Shown: positions 63,522 through 64,000 of the stretch, in pieces
How the letters are laid out: every line of letters starts with the position of its first letter
Numbering within the stretch: the stretch's first letter is position 1
Source: an uncultured Clostridia bacterium
Lineage (GTDB): Bacteria; Bacillota; Clostridia; UMGS1883
Assembly: GCA_947629005.1 (NCBI GenBank)
Contig: CANRCD010000001.1
Span: 62,001 to 126,000 of the forward strand
Direction of reading: 5' to 3'
Length of the DNA: 64,000 bases
Program-made: the position numbers and the translations under genes
Notes under the pieces: generated by a model
What the model saw: only the letters and a program-made list of their open reading frames with translations
The model's database searches: none
What the model was told of the DNA's origin: nothing

Positions 63522-63632
63522 GCAAATGAAATTTGCGCGGCCATGAGGCCGCGCAGGTTAACCGTATTTATTTTGTAACGGTCAGAAGGCGGCCTGACCC
63601 GCATAAGAGTTTATCCGACTAAGCGTCTTGAG
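63522..63632. other. Intergenic region with several hairpins between convergent genes
   Basis: Stems seen are GCAAAT/ATTTGC (63522-63527, 63531-63536), GCGCGGCC/GGCCGCGC (63535-63542, 63547-63554), ACCGT/ACGGT (63561-63565, 63578-63582) and GGTCAG/CTGACC (63580-63585, 63594-63599). Some overlap and so exclude each other. None is followed at once by a clear T-run, so the terminator function for either gene is uncertain. Confidence 0.45.
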
Positions 63633-64000
63633 TCAAACTCGGGCCGCTTTTTTTGCGATGTGTTTTTCAAGCAAATCGGCTAATTTTCCCACCCCAAGCG
63701 TGCAGAGAACCCCAATCAGCGCGCCGGCAATAACGTCGGTAGGGAAGTGGACGTAAAGGTAGACGCGGCTGAAGGATATCAGCGCCGCCAAAACCAGCGC
63801 CGGAACTCCCCAACGCCCGCCGCGGAGCGCTATCCCCGTAGCCGCGGCAAACGAGGTTATACTGTGTGACGAAGGGAAGGAATAGCGGTCGAGCGGGGGA
63901 GTTATGAGCAGGTCGCGCATGGTGAAAATCGCCGCAGGTGAATTGAAAGGCCGCTCCCTGATAACAAGGTGCTTCAGCACGACAGAGCCGAGCAAAAGCC
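63633..64000 (-). CDS. PAP2-family phosphatase, 5' end outside the window
   Basis: The C-terminal 122 or so residues of a membrane phosphatase are visible. All three PAP2 motifs are present: KHLVIRERP, PSSHS and SRVYLYVHFPTD. Such enzymes remove phosphate from undecaprenyl pyrophosphate or phosphatidate. The open frame continues past the window edge; a TTG near 63995 is in frame but lies inside the family domain, so the gene is truncated by the window rather than short. Confidence 0.9.
   Translation of the reverse strand, partial: LLLGSVVLKHLVIRERPFNSPAAIFTMRDLLITPPLDRYSFPSSHSITSFAAATGIALRGGRWGVPALVLAALISFSRVYLYVHFPTDVIAGALIGVLCTLGVGKLADLLEKHIAKKAARV

Overview
The window is 64 kb of gene-dense, high-GC chromosome from a Gram-positive, low-oxygen type bacterium, most likely a member of class Clostridia (Bacillota). 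The evidence is a HrcA/CIRCE-controlled groES-groEL operon, ribonuclease J plus Mini-III, RemA, a PASTA kinase/PP2C pair, a UPF0182 protein, split transketolase subunits, an IspH-ribosomal protein S1 fusion, and several near-perfect sigma-A promoters (TTGACA, 16-17 bp, TATAAT) with strong AGGAGG-type ribosome binding sites. The order or family cannot be settled from the sequence. No rRNA, tRNA, CRISPR array, insertion sequence or prophage was seen.

Layout. 1-5.8 kb: a secreted GH78 alpha-L-rhamnosidase on the minus strand, divergent from an AraC-type regulator that probably controls it. 5.8-9.2 kb: a sulfur-assimilation operon (cysK, an Rrf2 regulator with IscR-like cysteines, an O-acetylhomoserine sulfhydrylase, an HD-domain protein) behind a perfect promoter overlapped by a 29-bp palindrome. 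9.2-10.8 kb: a secreted stalk-domain protein. 10.9-15.7 kb: smc-ftsY. 15.7-24.1 kb: a run of closely packed genes (UPF0182 protein, lipoprotein, cytidylate-kinase-like protein, MATE transporter, PrmA, RsmE, phosphopantetheinyl transferase, pyroglutamyl peptidase, alkyltransferase). 24.1-24.9 kb: a very AT-rich orphan membrane-protein gene, the only clear sign of foreign DNA. 24.9-27.8 kb: groEL/groES and an unknown protein with a proline-rich linker. 27.8-29.4 kb: a GT4 glycosyltransferase and a DUF4250 protein on the minus strand. 29.5-34.8 kb: zapA, a U32 protein, glmM and an acyltransferase with an unrecognised C-terminal half. 34.9-41.2 kb: rnj, mrnC, split transketolase, pcrA. 41.2-46.5 kb: methyltransferase, HI0933-type flavoprotein, cmk, plsC, ispH-rpsA. 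46.5-46.8 kb: a structured non-coding region. 46.8-47.9 kb: dprA (minus). 48.1-63.5 kb: the conserved Bacillota housekeeping cluster yicC-remA-gmk-rpoZ-coaBC-priA-def-fmt-(yugP-like)-rsmB-rlmN-stp-prkC-rsgA-rpe-thiN, then a small lipoprotein, and a truncated convergent PAP2 phosphatase.

Most of the window is core growth machinery: chromosome segregation and protein targeting, chaperones, RNA decay, cell-wall precursor synthesis, translation start and ribosome modification. The parts most worth a second look are: (i) a 93-nt stretch at 46621-46713 that folds into a compact three-way junction, just before a terminator; (ii) a roughly 40-nt sequence shared between that intergenic region and the one after rnj; (iii) a strong internal ribosome binding site and in-frame ATG at the IspH/S1 boundary; (iv) the palindrome plus Rrf2 pair in the cysteine operon; (v) the AT-rich orphan; (vi) the glmM-coupled acyltransferase fusion. 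No large undescribed multi-gene system was identified.
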